A DNA stretch of 64,000 nucleotides, taken from assembly GCF_003752595.1 (NCBI RefSeq), contig NZ_RKIJ01000016.1, forward strand, positions 1 through 64,000, given 5' to 3'. Both the position numbers and the translations under genes were made by a program. Below, piece after piece: positions 54,975 to 63,570 of the stretch. The notes beneath the pieces are model-generated. The model worked only from the letters and a program-made list of their open reading frames with translations. It searched no databases and had not been told where the DNA came from. Positions within the stretch are counted from its first letter, which is position 1. Every line of letters starts with the position of its first letter. This DNA comes from Cellulomonas sp. PhB143. Lineage in GTDB: Bacteria > Actinomycetota > Actinomycetes > Actinomycetales > Cellulomonadaceae.

Positions 54975-55020
54975 GACGCCAGAGGGCCCGGCACCGTACG
55001 GTGCCGGGCCCTCTGGCGTC
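54975..55020. terminator. Perfect 46-bp palindrome after sodA
   Basis: Two 23-base arms (54975-54997 with 54998-55020) are exactly complementary with no spacer. It follows the sodA stop by 48 nt and should be a very strong terminator. Confidence 0.85.
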
Positions 55021-55094
55021 CCGACGCCGGCCGGGGGCGCAGCACCCGGGTGCGGCGCCCCCGGGACACCATGCCCGCCCGCCTGCTGCATGAT

Positions 55095-55141
55095 CGGCTG
55101 AGGGCCGGCACCGATGTCGTCCTGGTGCCAGCCCTCAGCCG
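55095..55141 (-). terminator. Terminator of the ctaC-ctaD-ctaF operon
   Basis: An 11-bp stem (55095-55105 with 55131-55141) continues inward as a 6-bp stem (55107-55112 with 55124-55129). A second small palindrome lies at about 55153-55168, next to the ctaF stop. Confidence 0.75.
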
Positions 55142-55176
55142 CTCGTCGTGCCCCGCGTCATGACGCGGGTCGTGCC

Positions 55177-55578
55177 TCAGTGCGCGTGCTGCCCGCGGGA
55201 GAACTCGAAGACCCACCCGACGAGGGCAACGACCCCGACGGCCACACCGATGTACAGCAGCCACCAGCCGATGGCGAGAGAGGCGAAGCTGATCGCGGCA
55301 GAGAAGCCGATCGCCAGCGGCCACCAGCTCCACGGGGCGTACACGCCCTGGTCGCCGGCGCCCTCCTCGATCAGCCCCTCCGGGTCGTCCTCGGGCCGGT
55401 CGTCGATGCGACGCGCCGTCAGGGCGAGGTAGGAGCCGATCATGGCCACCAGCGCACCCGTGAGCACCAGGCCGATCGCCCCGACCGGCTCGTGGAAGTC
55501 CGTCCAGAAGCCGTAGACGAGGGCCACCAGGACGAAGAACGGTCCCAGGCCCAGGAAGAGTCGGTACTCGGTCTTCAC
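55177..55578 (-). CDS. ctaF: Cytochrome c oxidase subunit IV, actinobacterial type
   Basis: The 133-residue membrane protein has four helices in two pairs (residues 5-25, 33-52; 83-100, 105-122). It starts [15 protein letters not shown] and has the [11 protein letters not shown] block of the actinobacterial CtaF family, the fourth subunit of aa3 oxidase. It overlaps the ctaD stop by 4 bases and is required for oxidase assembly in corynebacteria. Confidence 0.93.
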   Translation of the reverse strand: MKTEYRLFLGLGPFFVLVALVYGFWTDFHEPVGAIGLVLTGALVAMIGSYLALTARRIDDRPEDDPEGLIEEGAGDQGVYAPWSWWPLAIGFSAAISFASLAIGWWLLYIGVAVGVVALVGWVFEFSRGQHAH

Positions 55579-57416
55579 TTGCTCTCCTCCTCGTCGCTCT
55601 CACCGGCGCGGCGCGGCGGGTCTGCCGGGTCCTCGATCACGACCGTGCTCGAGGACCGCGACTCCGGGCTCGACTCGCCCATGACACGGTCGAGGACGAC
55701 GTCCTTCTCCCCGCGCCGGTCGGCCTCGCCGTAGATCTGGTCCAGGATGTTCGGGTCGGTGACCGCGTGGTCCATGGCGGCGACCTCCGGGTGGTGCAGG
55801 TCGAACGCCGGCGACTCGGAGCGGATCCGGGGCAGCGAGACGAAGTTGTGCCGGGGCGGCGGGCAGGACGTGGCCCACTCGAGCGAGCGGCCGTACCCCC
55901 ACGGGTCGTCGACCGTGACCTTCGGCGCGTTGCGCCAGGTCGTGTAGACGTTCCAGAAGAAGGGCAGCGTGGACGCGGCGAGCAGGAACGCCCCGACCGT
56001 CGAGAGCTGGTTCTCCCAGGTGAAGCCCTCGTCCGCGCCGTAGTCGGCGTACCGCCGCGGCATGCCCTCGACACCCAGCCAGTGCTGCACCAGGAACGTC
56101 GTGTGGAACCCGACGAAGAGCATCCAGAAGTGGATCTTGCCCAGGCGCTCGTTGAGCATGCGCCCGGTGAACTTGGGCCACCAGAAGTAGAAGCCCGCGA
56201 ACATCGCGAACACCACGGTGCCGAAGACGACGTAGTGGAAGTGGGCGACCACGAAGTACGAGTCGGAGAGGTGGAAGTCCAGCGCCGGGCTGGAGAGGAT
56301 GACCCCGGTCAGGCCACCGAAGAGGAACGTCACGAGGAACCCGATGCTCCACAGCATGGGGGTCTCGAACGTCAGCTTCCCGCGCCACATCGTGCCGATC
56401 CAGTTGAAGAACTTCACACCGGTCGGGATGGCGATCAGCATCGTCATGAACGCGAAGAACGGCAGCAGGACCGCGCCGGTGACGTACATGTGGTGGGCCC
56501 ACACGGTCACCGAGAGCGCCGCGATCGCGATCGTCGCGTAGATGAGGGTCTTGTAGCCGAAGATGGGCTTGCGGCTGAACACCGGGAAGATCTCGGAGAC
56601 GATGCCGAAGAACGGCAGCGCGATGATGTAGACCTCCGGGTGCCCGAAGAACCAGAACAGGTGCTGCCAGAGGATCGCTCCCCCGTTCTCGGGGTTGAAC
56701 ACCTGCGCCCCGAGCTTGCGGTCCGCCCCGAGGGCGAAGAGCGCCGCGGCCAGCGGCGGGAACGCCATGAGCACGAGGAGGCTCGTGACGAGGATGTTCC
56801 AGGAGAAGATCGGCATCCGGAACATCGTCATGCCGGGCGCACGCATGGTGATCACGGTCGTGATGAAGTTGACCGCGCCGAGGATGGTCCCGAACCCGGC
56901 GAGCGCGAGCCCGAAGACCCACAGGTCACCACCGAGCCCCGGGCTGAACGTCGTGCTCGACAACGGCGCGTAGGCGAACCAGCCGAACGAGGCGGCGCCC
57001 TGCGGCGTGAGGAAGCCGGCGGAGGCGATGAGGCCGCCGAAGAGGTACAGCCAGTACGCGAACATGTTCAACCGCGGGAACGCGACGTCCGGCGCACCGA
57101 TCTGCAGCGGCATGATGACGTTCGCGAAGCCCGCGAAGAGCGGTGTCGCGAACAGCAGCAGCATGATCGTGCCGTGCATCGTGAAGAGCTGGTTGTACTG
57201 CTCCTTGCTCTGCACGACCTGCATGCCCGGCTCGAAGAGCTCGGCACGGATCACGAGGGCCATCAGGCCGCCGATGCAGAAGAAGATGAACGACGTGATC
57301 AGGTACATGTACCCGATCGTCTTGTGGTCGGTGGTCGTGGCCCACTTGATGACGGTGCGCCCGAGGGTCTGGCGACGGGGCGCCAGTCCGGGGACGACGT
57401 CTGCCTGAGCAACCAT
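55575..57416 (-). CDS. ctaD: Cytochrome c oxidase subunit I
   Basis: The 613-residue catalytic subunit of the aa3 oxidase has twelve transmembrane helices and holds heme a, heme a3 and CuB. Key parts visible: the first heme-a His in [25 protein letters not shown] (CuB His with the Tyr cross-link motif), [10 protein letters not shown] and the HFHYVVFGT pair near residue 400. Reduces O2 to water and pumps protons. It overlaps ctaC by one base upstream and ctaF by 4 bases downstream, one operon. Confidence 0.98.
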   Translation of the reverse strand: MVAQADVVPGLAPRRQTLGRTVIKWATTTDHKTIGYMYLITSFIFFCIGGLMALVIRAELFEPGMQVVQSKEQYNQLFTMHGTIMLLLFATPLFAGFANVIMPLQIGAPDVAFPRLNMFAYWLYLFGGLIASAGFLTPQGAASFGWFAYAPLSSTTFSPGLGGDLWVFGLALAGFGTILGAVNFITTVITMRAPGMTMFRMPIFSWNILVTSLLVLMAFPPLAAALFALGADRKLGAQVFNPENGGAILWQHLFWFFGHPEVYIIALPFFGIVSEIFPVFSRKPIFGYKTLIYATIAIAALSVTVWAHHMYVTGAVLLPFFAFMTMLIAIPTGVKFFNWIGTMWRGKLTFETPMLWSIGFLVTFLFGGLTGVILSSPALDFHLSDSYFVVAHFHYVVFGTVVFAMFAGFYFWWPKFTGRMLNERLGKIHFWMLFVGFHTTFLVQHWLGVEGMPRRYADYGADEGFTWENQLSTVGAFLLAASTLPFFWNVYTTWRNAPKVTVDDPWGYGRSLEWATSCPPPRHNFVSLPRIRSESPAFDLHHPEVAAMDHAVTDPNILDQIYGEADRRGEKDVVLDRVMGESSPESRSSSTVVIEDPADPPRRAGESDEEESK

Positions 57417-58336
57417 CAGCTCTCAGCCTCTTCCGTGCTCGAGTCGTCGGGGGCGCTCTGCGCGCGGCTGAAGCCCTCGACGGGAATCCGGCCGGTCTGG
57501 CCCTTGTCTCGCAGGTCCTGCATGTGCTGCTCGTACTCCTGGGGCGAGACCACGGCGACGTTGAAGAGCATCCCCGAGTGGAACTCGCCGCACAGCTCGG
57601 CGCACTTGCCCGCGTACACGCCCTCGCGCTCCGGGACCACCTGGAAGCCGTTGGTGTGCCGGCCGGGCACCACGTCCTGCTTGTAGAGGAACGCGGGGAT
57701 CCAGAACGAGTGGATGACGTCGCGCGACTCGAGCTTGAACTCGACGCGCTCGCCCGCCGGCAGGTACAGCGTCGGCAGCGCGGTCGAGGTGCCGGGCACC
57801 CCGTCGAGCTCCTTGTCCTTCGTCAGGTTGTCGCCGGGGTCGCCTTCCTGCTGCCCCGTCTCGTACACGTCGTCGTCGAGGTAGTTGAAGTCCCAGCTCC
57901 ACTGCTTGCCGACGACCTCGACGGTCATGTCCGGCGTCTCGGAGCGGTCCTGGATCGCCGTGACGTCCCTGTCCGTGTAGAAGAACAGCACGAGGACGAG
58001 CATCACGGGGACCGCGGTGTACATGATCTCGAGCGGCATGTGGTAGCGCGTCTGCACAGGGAGACGGTGGTCGTCCTTGCGCTTGCGGTACACGGTGATG
58101 CACCACAGCATCAGGCCCCACGTGATCACACCGACGATGAGCGCGGCCTCCCACGCACCGAGCCACAGCGACGTGATCCGGGCGGTCTGGTTGGTCACCT
58201 CGCCGTCGCTGTATCCGGGCAGGAAGCCTCGCTTGACGGTGTCGCTGGCACAGCCGGACAGCAGGAGCGCACCACCGACGACGGTGGCCGTCGCCAGGAG
58301 TGCTCGCCGGGTGCGGCTTGGGGGATGGGAACGCAA
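57416..58336 (-). CDS. ctaC: Cytochrome c oxidase subunit II
   Basis: The 306-residue lipoprotein has a signal sequence ending in LLLSGC, two transmembrane helices (about 65-85 and 110-130) and a cupredoxin domain with the CuA site [12 protein letters not shown]. CuA takes electrons from QcrC. Starts considered: TTG 58336 (GAAAGG 6 nt upstream) and GTG 58384 (16 more Arg-rich residues). The TTG is chosen because the signal peptide then has a normal length. A -10 TAGGCT at 58422-58427 gives a leader of about 80 nt. Confidence 0.93.
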   Translation of the reverse strand: MRSHPPSRTRRALLATATVVGGALLLSGCASDTVKRGFLPGYSDGEVTNQTARITSLWLGAWEAALIVGVITWGLMLWCITVYRKRKDDHRLPVQTRYHMPLEIMYTAVPVMLVLVLFFYTDRDVTAIQDRSETPDMTVEVVGKQWSWDFNYLDDDVYETGQQEGDPGDNLTKDKELDGVPGTSTALPTLYLPAGERVEFKLESRDVIHSFWIPAFLYKQDVVPGRHTNGFQVVPEREGVYAGKCAELCGEFHSGMLFNVAVVSPQEYEQHMQDLRDKGQTGRIPVEGFSRAQSAPDDSSTEEAES

Positions 58337-58421
58337 GGGGCGCCTTTCACGTCTCGTCCTGCGCGGGCGGTGTCTGGTCTCCACACGTTCCACGCAGAAC
58401 CTTCGTCCTCGACACACGCAG

Positions 58422-58427
58422 CCTAGC
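58422..58427 (-). promoter_or_regulatory. -10 box upstream of the ctaC operon
   Basis: TAGGCT on the minus strand lies 85 nt upstream of the chosen TTG of ctaC. Region 58337-58573 holds this and the divergent promoter of the desulfurase-like gene, and nothing else I recognise. Confidence 0.4.
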
Positions 58428-58560
58428 GCGCGATCGACGGGGGCGACGTCGTAAACGTCAGCCGCCGGACGACGGTACGTCACATTCGCGGCACCCTCGG
58501 CCGATCTTCGACACACGCCCCGGCAACATGTCAGAAAACGGTCGCGACCTGCCGCGACGG

Positions 58561-58566
58561 TAGCCT
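58561..58566 (+). promoter_or_regulatory. -10 box, leaderless start of the desulfurase-like gene
   Basis: TAGCCT ends 7 nt before the GTG at 58574. Confidence 0.5.
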
Positions 58567-58573
58567 GGACGGC

Positions 58574-59710
58574 GTGCGCACCCACCTCGACAACGGCGGC
58601 GACGCGCCTCTGCACCCGGCGGCCCGCGCGGCATACCTGCGGGCGCTCGACGACGGCTGGGCGGACCCGCGGCGCCTGCACGCCGAGGGGCGACGCGCGG
58701 CGGTCCTGCTCGGCGCCGCCCGTGAGTCCCTCGCGGCGTCGCTCGGTGCCCGCACCGAGGAGGTCCACCTCGCCGCCAGCCACACCGCAGCCCTGCACGC
58801 CGGCGTGCTCGCGGTCCGGACGGGCCGACGCCGGCGCGGCCCGGTCGTGGTCCTCCCCCGCATCGAGCGGGCCGCCGTGCGCCACGCCGCGGAGCTTGCC
58901 CTGCCCGGCGTCGAGCCGCGGACGGAGCTCGTGGACGTCGACCGCGCCGGTCGCGTCGACGCCGAGGCGATGGCCGCGGCGCTCGCCCTCCCCGGCGTCG
59001 CGCTCGCGTGCCTGCAGCAGGCGAACGGCGAGGTCGGCACGTGCCAGCCGCTCGCTCGCGTCGCCGAGGCCGCCCGCGCGGCGTCGGTGCCCCTGCTGGT
59101 GGACGCGGGGGCCGCGCTCGGGCACGTCCCGGCGCCCGCGGCGTGGGACCTGCTCGCCGCGGACCCGGCCGACTGGGGCGGCCCCCGCGGCGTCGGCGTC
59201 CTCGCGGTCCGGTCCCGGGTGCGCTGGGGACGCAGCTGGCCGCAGGACCCCGAACCCTGGTTCCCGGGGGGCGTGTCCGTCCCCGCGGCGTTCGCTGCGG
59301 CGGCATCCCTCGAGGCGGTGACGGCGGACCGGCAGGCCGAGGACGAGCGCCGCCGGGCGCTCGTGGCACGGGTCCGGGCGTCGGTGGCCCGGATCCCCGA
59401 CACCGAGGTCGTGGGCGACCCCCAGGACCGTCTGCCGCACGTCGTGACGTTCTCGTTCCTCTACGTCGACGGCGAGGCGCTCGTCACCGAGCTCGACCGC
59501 GCAGGGTTCGGCGTGGGGTCGGGCTCCGCGTGCACCGCCAGCACGCTGGAGCCCAGCCACGTGCTCGCCGCGATGGGGGTGCTGACGCACGGCAACGTGC
59601 GGATCGCCCTCGACCGCACGACGAGCGAGGACGACGTGGACCGCTTCCTCGCGGAGCTGCCGCGGGCCGTGGCACGGGTGCGCTCGATGCTCGGGGCCGA
59701 GGGACTGTGA
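58574..59710 (+). CDS. Cysteine-desulfurase-like protein lacking the PLP lysine
   Basis: The 378-residue protein has the NifS/IscS fold throughout: LDNGGDAPLHP, QQANGEVGT, VDAGAALG and GSGSACTAS with the sulfur-carrying Cys320 followed by EPSH. The lysine that binds PLP (SAHK in IscS) is replaced by Asp200 in PADWGGPRG. The PLP-stacking His is Arg99 and the pyridine-side Gln is Ala180; the Asp that contacts the pyridine nitrogen (Asp177) is kept. It is thus unlikely to be a normal PLP desulfurase, but may still carry sulfur. TusA overlaps its stop. Confidence 0.9.
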   Translation: MRTHLDNGGDAPLHPAARAAYLRALDDGWADPRRLHAEGRRAAVLLGAARESLAASLGARTEEVHLAASHTAALHAGVLAVRTGRRRRGPVVVLPRIERAAVRHAAELALPGVEPRTELVDVDRAGRVDAEAMAAALALPGVALACLQQANGEVGTCQPLARVAEAARAASVPLLVDAGAALGHVPAPAAWDLLAADPADWGGPRGVGVLAVRSRVRWGRSWPQDPEPWFPGGVSVPAAFAAAASLEAVTADRQAEDERRRALVARVRASVARIPDTEVVGDPQDRLPHVVTFSFLYVDGEALVTELDRAGFGVGSGSACTASTLEPSHVLAAMGVLTHGNVRIALDRTTSEDDVDRFLAELPRAVARVRSMLGAEGL

Positions 59711-59958
59711 GCGAGGTCACGGAGCCGGAGACCGTCGACGCCCGCGGGCTCCGCTGCCCGCTGCCGGTCGTCCGTCTCGCCGCCGCGGCCCGGGAACGAC
59801 CGGACGGCTCGCTGCTGCGCGTGCTCGCCACCGACCCCGCGGCCCGGCACGACGTCCCCGCCTGGGCCCGCATGCGGGGCCACGTCGTCGTCGGCGCCGC
59901 GGAGGTCGCGACGGGCGTGTGGGCCGTCACGGTCCGGCTCGGTCCCGGCGCGCGCTGA
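59707..59958 (+). CDS. TusA-family sulfur carrier protein
   Basis: The 83-residue TusA/SirA fold protein has the CPxP motif in RCPLPVV, with Cys17 as the persulfide carrier. TusA passes sulfur from a desulfurase to partners such as tRNA 2-thiouridine enzymes or molybdenum cofactor synthesis. The GTG start overlaps the desulfurase-like stop by 4 bases (GTGA), so the proteins are made together and probably interact. A terminator hairpin follows. Confidence 0.92.
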   Translation: MSEVTEPETVDARGLRCPLPVVRLAAAARERPDGSLLRVLATDPAARHDVPAWARMRGHVVVGAAEVATGVWAVTVRLGPGAR

Positions 59959-60011
59959 CCCGCGAGCCCGTCGGCCGGCGCCCGGCACGCGCGCTGCACC
60001 GCCGCGAACGG

Positions 60012-60048
60012 CGGAACGACCCCGGCCCGCCGGGCCGAGGTCGTTCCG
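60012..60048. terminator. Terminator between tusA-like and erpA
   Basis: Outer stem of 9 bp (60012-60020 with 60040-60048) plus an inner GC stem separates the two convergent genes. Confidence 0.75.
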
Positions 60049-60065
60049 TGGTGAGCAGGTGCGCG

Positions 60066-60416
60066 TCAGCCGAACGAGCCGCCGCAGGCGCAGGACTCCC
60101 CCGCGTTGGGGTTGTCGATCGTGAAGCCCTGCTTCTCGATGGTGTCCGCGAAGTCGATCGTCGCGCCCTCGAGGTACGGGACGCTCATCTTGTCGACCAC
60201 GACCTCGACGCCGTCGTAGTCCTTGAGCGCGTCGCCGTCGAGCACGCGCTCGTCGAAGTAGAGCTGGTAGATCAGGCCGGAGCATCCGCCGGGCTGGACG
60301 GCGACGCGGAGCCGCAGGTCGTCGCGTCCCTCCTGGTCGAGCAGGCTGCGCACCTTGTCGGCCGCGAAGTCGGTCAGCAGGACGCCGTGCGTTGCGGTCT
60401 CGGTGGTCTCGCTCAT
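60066..60416 (-). CDS. erpA: A-type iron-sulfur cluster carrier ErpA
   Basis: The 116-residue A-type carrier has the three conserved cysteines: one in QPGGCSGL and two in GESCACGGSF. It receives a cluster and inserts it into client apoproteins. Likely clients nearby are the NadA 4Fe-4S cluster and the Rieske protein. It equals Rv2204c in the same context. A GGAG lies about 8 nt before the ATG. Single gene, possibly with the upstream glycerate-kinase-like gene 90 nt away. Confidence 0.93.
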   Translation of the reverse strand: MSETTETATHGVLLTDFAADKVRSLLDQEGRDDLRLRVAVQPGGCSGLIYQLYFDERVLDGDALKDYDGVEVVVDKMSVPYLEGATIDFADTIEKQGFTIDNPNAGESCACGGSFG

Positions 60417-60506
60417 CTCTCACTCCACGAAGGTCGGGGGTCGGGTGCCGCGTGCGACACGCCCGTTCGGTGGTCCAACACCGTCCGCGGGCGGTGTGTT
60501 CCCACT

Positions 60507-61637
60507 CTACGCGCCGCGGGACGGCGTCCAGGTGCGCGCGACGCGGGCGATCCGCGCGGCACGGTGCGCCGCGTCGCCGCTGACCTCGTACGTCCCCGCC
60601 ACGCCCGCGGCACCCGCCTCCCGGCGCCCGGCCTCCACCCGGGAGCCGACGACGACGACCGGGACCCCGAGCCGTCCCGCTCGGCGTGCGGCGTCGGGGA
60701 CCTCGCCGTCGTGCAGCGCCGCGGCGTCCAGCACGTCGACCACGACCACCACGACGTCGGCGTCGTCGACCGCCCCGTCGAGGCCCGCGCGGTCGGCGAC
60801 CCACCGGGTCGCCGGGACGAGCGTCCCTCCCGCCACGAGGACGGCGGTCCCGAGCCCGCCGCCGGCTCCCGTCCCGCCCGCCGAGGTCAGCCGGCGTGCC
60901 GCGGCACGGACGTCGCCACGCACCAGCAGGTCCCGCGACAGGGTCGCGACCGCGGGCGCCAGCGCGTGCGCCCAGGCCGAGAACCGTCGCTCCGTCTCCT
61001 GGCCGACCTCCCCCGGCAGCCGCGAGCCGGCCCCGTGCAGCCCGAGCAGCGGCAGCTCGTCGTGCACGAGCCCGACGAGCTGCGCCCCGTTCAGCCCGGC
61101 CCGCGCCTGCGCCACCCACCGGACCGCCGACGCGCCGCCGGGATCCGCCTCGCCCGGGCCGGACCCCGGCGACCACGGCCGGCCCGCCAGGCCGGCCAGC
61201 AGCCCCGCTCCGGCGTCGTGCGCGACCGCCCCGCCGAGCCCGAGCACCACGGCGCGCGAGCCGCCCGCCGCCGCGCGCACCAGGTCCCCGACCCCTCGCG
61301 TCGATGCCGTGCGCTCGGTGCCCGGCGGGACGGACGCACGCCCGGCGACCTCCTCTGCGGCGACGTAGGCCACCTCGGCGCCGGGGTCCCCGAACCGCAG
61401 CACCGTGCCCGGCGTCCGGGCCTGCGCCTCGCCGTTCAGCGCCGCGGGGACGAGCACGGTCTCGCGCGACGCACCCCCGAGGCCCTCCAGCACCGCGAGC
61501 GCCCCGGCGCCGCCACGGTCGGTGCGGACGGACCGCACGCTCGCGCCGGACGCGGCCGTCCACACGTCGACGACCTCACCGGCCAGCGCGCCGCCCGGGA
61601 CTGCGGTCGTCACGAGGACGCGTGCAGGTGCCGGCAT
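60507..61637 (-). CDS. Glycerate kinase-like protein
   Basis: The 376-residue protein resembles the glycerate kinase family (PF02595 type): VVDVWTAASG, SAGGTGAGGGLGTAVLVAGGTL in two pieces, and DADVVVVVVDVLDA near the C-terminus. Homology is moderate and the catalytic lobe looks diverged, so activity on glycerate is not assured. M. tuberculosis Rv2205c, also next to erpA, belongs to this family. The start ATG at 61637 fits the family N-terminus. It diverges from nadA 71 nt away. Confidence 0.72.
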   Translation of the reverse strand: MPAPARVLVTTAVPGGALAGEVVDVWTAASGASVRSVRTDRGGAGALAVLEGLGGASRETVLVPAALNGEAQARTPGTVLRFGDPGAEVAYVAAEEVAGRASVPPGTERTASTRGVGDLVRAAAGGSRAVVLGLGGAVAHDAGAGLLAGLAGRPWSPGSGPGEADPGGASAVRWVAQARAGLNGAQLVGLVHDELPLLGLHGAGSRLPGEVGQETERRFSAWAHALAPAVATLSRDLLVRGDVRAAARRLTSAGGTGAGGGLGTAVLVAGGTLVPATRWVADRAGLDGAVDDADVVVVVVDVLDAAALHDGEVPDAARRAGRLGVPVVVVGSRVEAGRREAGAAGVAGTYEVSGDAAHRAARIARVARTWTPSRGA

Positions 61638-61696
61638 GCGGGCATCATCGCAGCACCGTGAGCGGTCCGGCCGACCGCCACCCGCGGCCGCTGTGC

Positions 61697-61702
61697 CAGA
61701 AT
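61697..61702 (+). promoter_or_regulatory. -10 box, leaderless start of nadA
   Basis: CAGAAT ends 6 nt before the GTG at 61709. The match to TANNNT is weaker here. Confidence 0.4.
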
Positions 61703-61708
61703 CGGCGT

Positions 61709-62923
61709 GTGAGCACCCTGCTGGAGAACACGTTCTCGGAGCCTGCGCCCTCGCCCCTCCTCCTGCTCGGCCAGGGCCGCGACCTCGCGTCCGAGCGCGG
61801 CGTCGAGTGCGCGGGCGAGCTGCCTGCGCCGAGCGACCCCGGGCTGGTCGAGCGTGCCCGCGCGGCACGCGCCGCGCTGGGCGAGCGTGCGTTCGTCCTC
61901 GGCCACCACTACCAGCGCGACGAGGTCATCGACTTCGCAGACGTCACGGGTGACTCGTTCAAGCTCGCGCGCGAGGCCGCCGCCCGGCCCGAGGCGGAGT
62001 ACGTCGTGTTCTGCGGCGTGCACTTCATGGCGGAGAGCGCCGACGTCCTCACCTCCGACGACCAGCGCGTCGTCCTGCCCGACATGGCCGCCGGGTGCTC
62101 GATGGCCGACATGGCGGAGATCAACCAGGTCGAGGAGGCCTGGGAGGTCCTCGAGGACGCGGGGCTCGCCGACGTCGTCGTCCCCGTCACGTACATGAAC
62201 TCGACGGCCGCGATCAAGGCCTTCACGGGTCGTCACGGGGGGACGGTCTGCACCTCGTCGAACGCGGAGGTCGCGCTGCGCTGGGCGTTCGAGAAGGTCG
62301 GCGGCCTCGACCCCGCCGACGCCCCCGTCTCCGGCAAGGTGCTGTTCATGCCCGACCAGCACCTCGGGCGCAACACCGCCGTCGAGCGGCTCGGGCTGTC
62401 CCTGGACGACTGCGTGGTCTACGACCCTCGCAAGCCCGGCGGCGGCCTGGACACCGACGAGCTGCGCGACGCCCGCATGATCCTGTGGCGTGGGCACTGC
62501 TCGGTGCACGGCCGGTTCTCGGTCCGCAACGTCACGGACGTGCGCGCGGCGGTCCCCGGGATCACGGTCATGGTGCACCCGGAGTGCACGAACGAGGTCG
62601 TCACGGCCGCCGACCTGGTCGGCTCGACCGAGTTCATCATCAAGGCGCTCGACGCCGCCGAGCCCGGCTCGTCGTGGGCGATCGGCACCGAGCTGAACCT
62701 CGTGCGGCGGCTGGCGAACGCGCACCCCGACAAGTCGGTCCACTACCTCGACTCGACGGTGTGCTTCTGCTCGACCATGAACCGCATCGACCTGCCGCAC
62801 CTCGTCTGGGCGCTCGAGTCGCTCGTCGCGGGCCGGGTCGTCAACCAGATCGTCGTCGACGCCGACGACGCGCACTGGGCACGCATGGCGCTCGACCAGA
62901 TGCTGGCGCTGCCCGGGCTGTAG
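61709..62923 (+). CDS. nadA: Quinolinate synthase A
   Basis: The 404-residue NadA condenses iminoaspartate with dihydroxyacetone phosphate to quinolinate in NAD synthesis. It binds a 4Fe-4S cluster by three cysteines, visible in VFCGVHFMAES, HPECTNEVV and STVCFCSTMN. The N-terminal 60 residues are an extension not needed for the core; HHYQRDEVID begins the catalytic part. No nadB or nadC follows, so NadA is separate from its pathway here. The next gene begins 18 nt downstream. Confidence 0.97.
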   Translation: MSTLLENTFSEPAPSPLLLLGQGRDLASERGVECAGELPAPSDPGLVERARAARAALGERAFVLGHHYQRDEVIDFADVTGDSFKLAREAAARPEAEYVVFCGVHFMAESADVLTSDDQRVVLPDMAAGCSMADMAEINQVEEAWEVLEDAGLADVVVPVTYMNSTAAIKAFTGRHGGTVCTSSNAEVALRWAFEKVGGLDPADAPVSGKVLFMPDQHLGRNTAVERLGLSLDDCVVYDPRKPGGGLDTDELRDARMILWRGHCSVHGRFSVRNVTDVRAAVPGITVMVHPECTNEVVTAADLVGSTEFIIKALDAAEPGSSWAIGTELNLVRRLANAHPDKSVHYLDSTVCFCSTMNRIDLPHLVWALESLVAGRVVNQIVVDADDAHWARMALDQMLALPGL

Positions 62924-62941
62924 ACGCCTGAAGGAGGAACA

Positions 62942-63553
62942 GTGACGCACCGCAGCGGCGGGCCGCACATCGGCATCCTGGTGTTCGACGGCGCCGAGGA
63001 GCTCGACGTCGTCGGGCCGTTCGAGGTGCTCGCGGCGTGGGCCACGCTCTCCGACCTCTCGCCCCGGGTCACGACCTTCTCGCCCGACGGCAACGGCGTG
63101 CGCCTGGCCAAGGGGCTGTGCCTGGTGCCCGACCGGTCCGCCGCGGACGTGGGCCCCCTGCACGTCCTGGTCCACCCGGGCGGGCGGGGCACCCGCGCGC
63201 TGACGGCGGACCCGGCGCACCTCGCGTGGCTGCACGAGGTCCGCGCCACGACGCCGGTCGTCGCGAGCGTGTGCACCGGCGCGCTGGTCCTCGCCGCCGC
63301 GGGCCTGCTCGCCGGGCGACCGGCCACCACCCACTACCACCACTTCGACGAGCTCGCGTCGCTCGACCCGAGCGTGCTGGTCGACGTCGACGCCCGGTTC
63401 GTCGACGACGGCGACGTCGTCACGTCGGCGGGCGTCGCGGCGGGCATCGCGGCGGGCATCGACATGGCGCTCCACCTCGTCGCCCGCCTCGAGAACGACT
63501 CCGCCGCGGCCCGGGTGAGCGAGGCGATCCAGTACCCGATACCGCCGGTGTGA
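62942..63553 (+). CDS. DJ-1/PfpI family protein
   Basis: The 203-residue glutamine-amidotransferase-like protein has the DJ-1 nucleophile elbow VVASVCTGALVLAAAGL, with the Cys in ASVCTG. Neighbouring E/D-rich EELDVVGPFEVL is typical of the AraC-regulator/isonitrile hydratase branch; here no HTH follows. It may be an isonitrile hydratase, glyoxalase III or chaperone-like protein. GTG start with AAGGAGGAACA just upstream, a strong ribosome-binding site. It is probably co-transcribed with nadA. Confidence 0.85.
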   Translation: MTHRSGGPHIGILVFDGAEELDVVGPFEVLAAWATLSDLSPRVTTFSPDGNGVRLAKGLCLVPDRSAADVGPLHVLVHPGGRGTRALTADPAHLAWLHEVRATTPVVASVCTGALVLAAAGLLAGRPATTHYHHFDELASLDPSVLVDVDARFVDDGDVVTSAGVAAGIAAGIDMALHLVARLENDSAAARVSEAIQYPIPPV

Positions 63554-63558
63554 GGTAG

Positions 63559-63564
63559 TACGGT
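63559..63564 (+). promoter_or_regulatory. -10 box, leaderless start of the thioesterase-like gene
   Basis: TACGGT ends 6 nt before the GTG at 63571. Confidence 0.45.
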
Positions 63565-63570
63565 GCGCAG

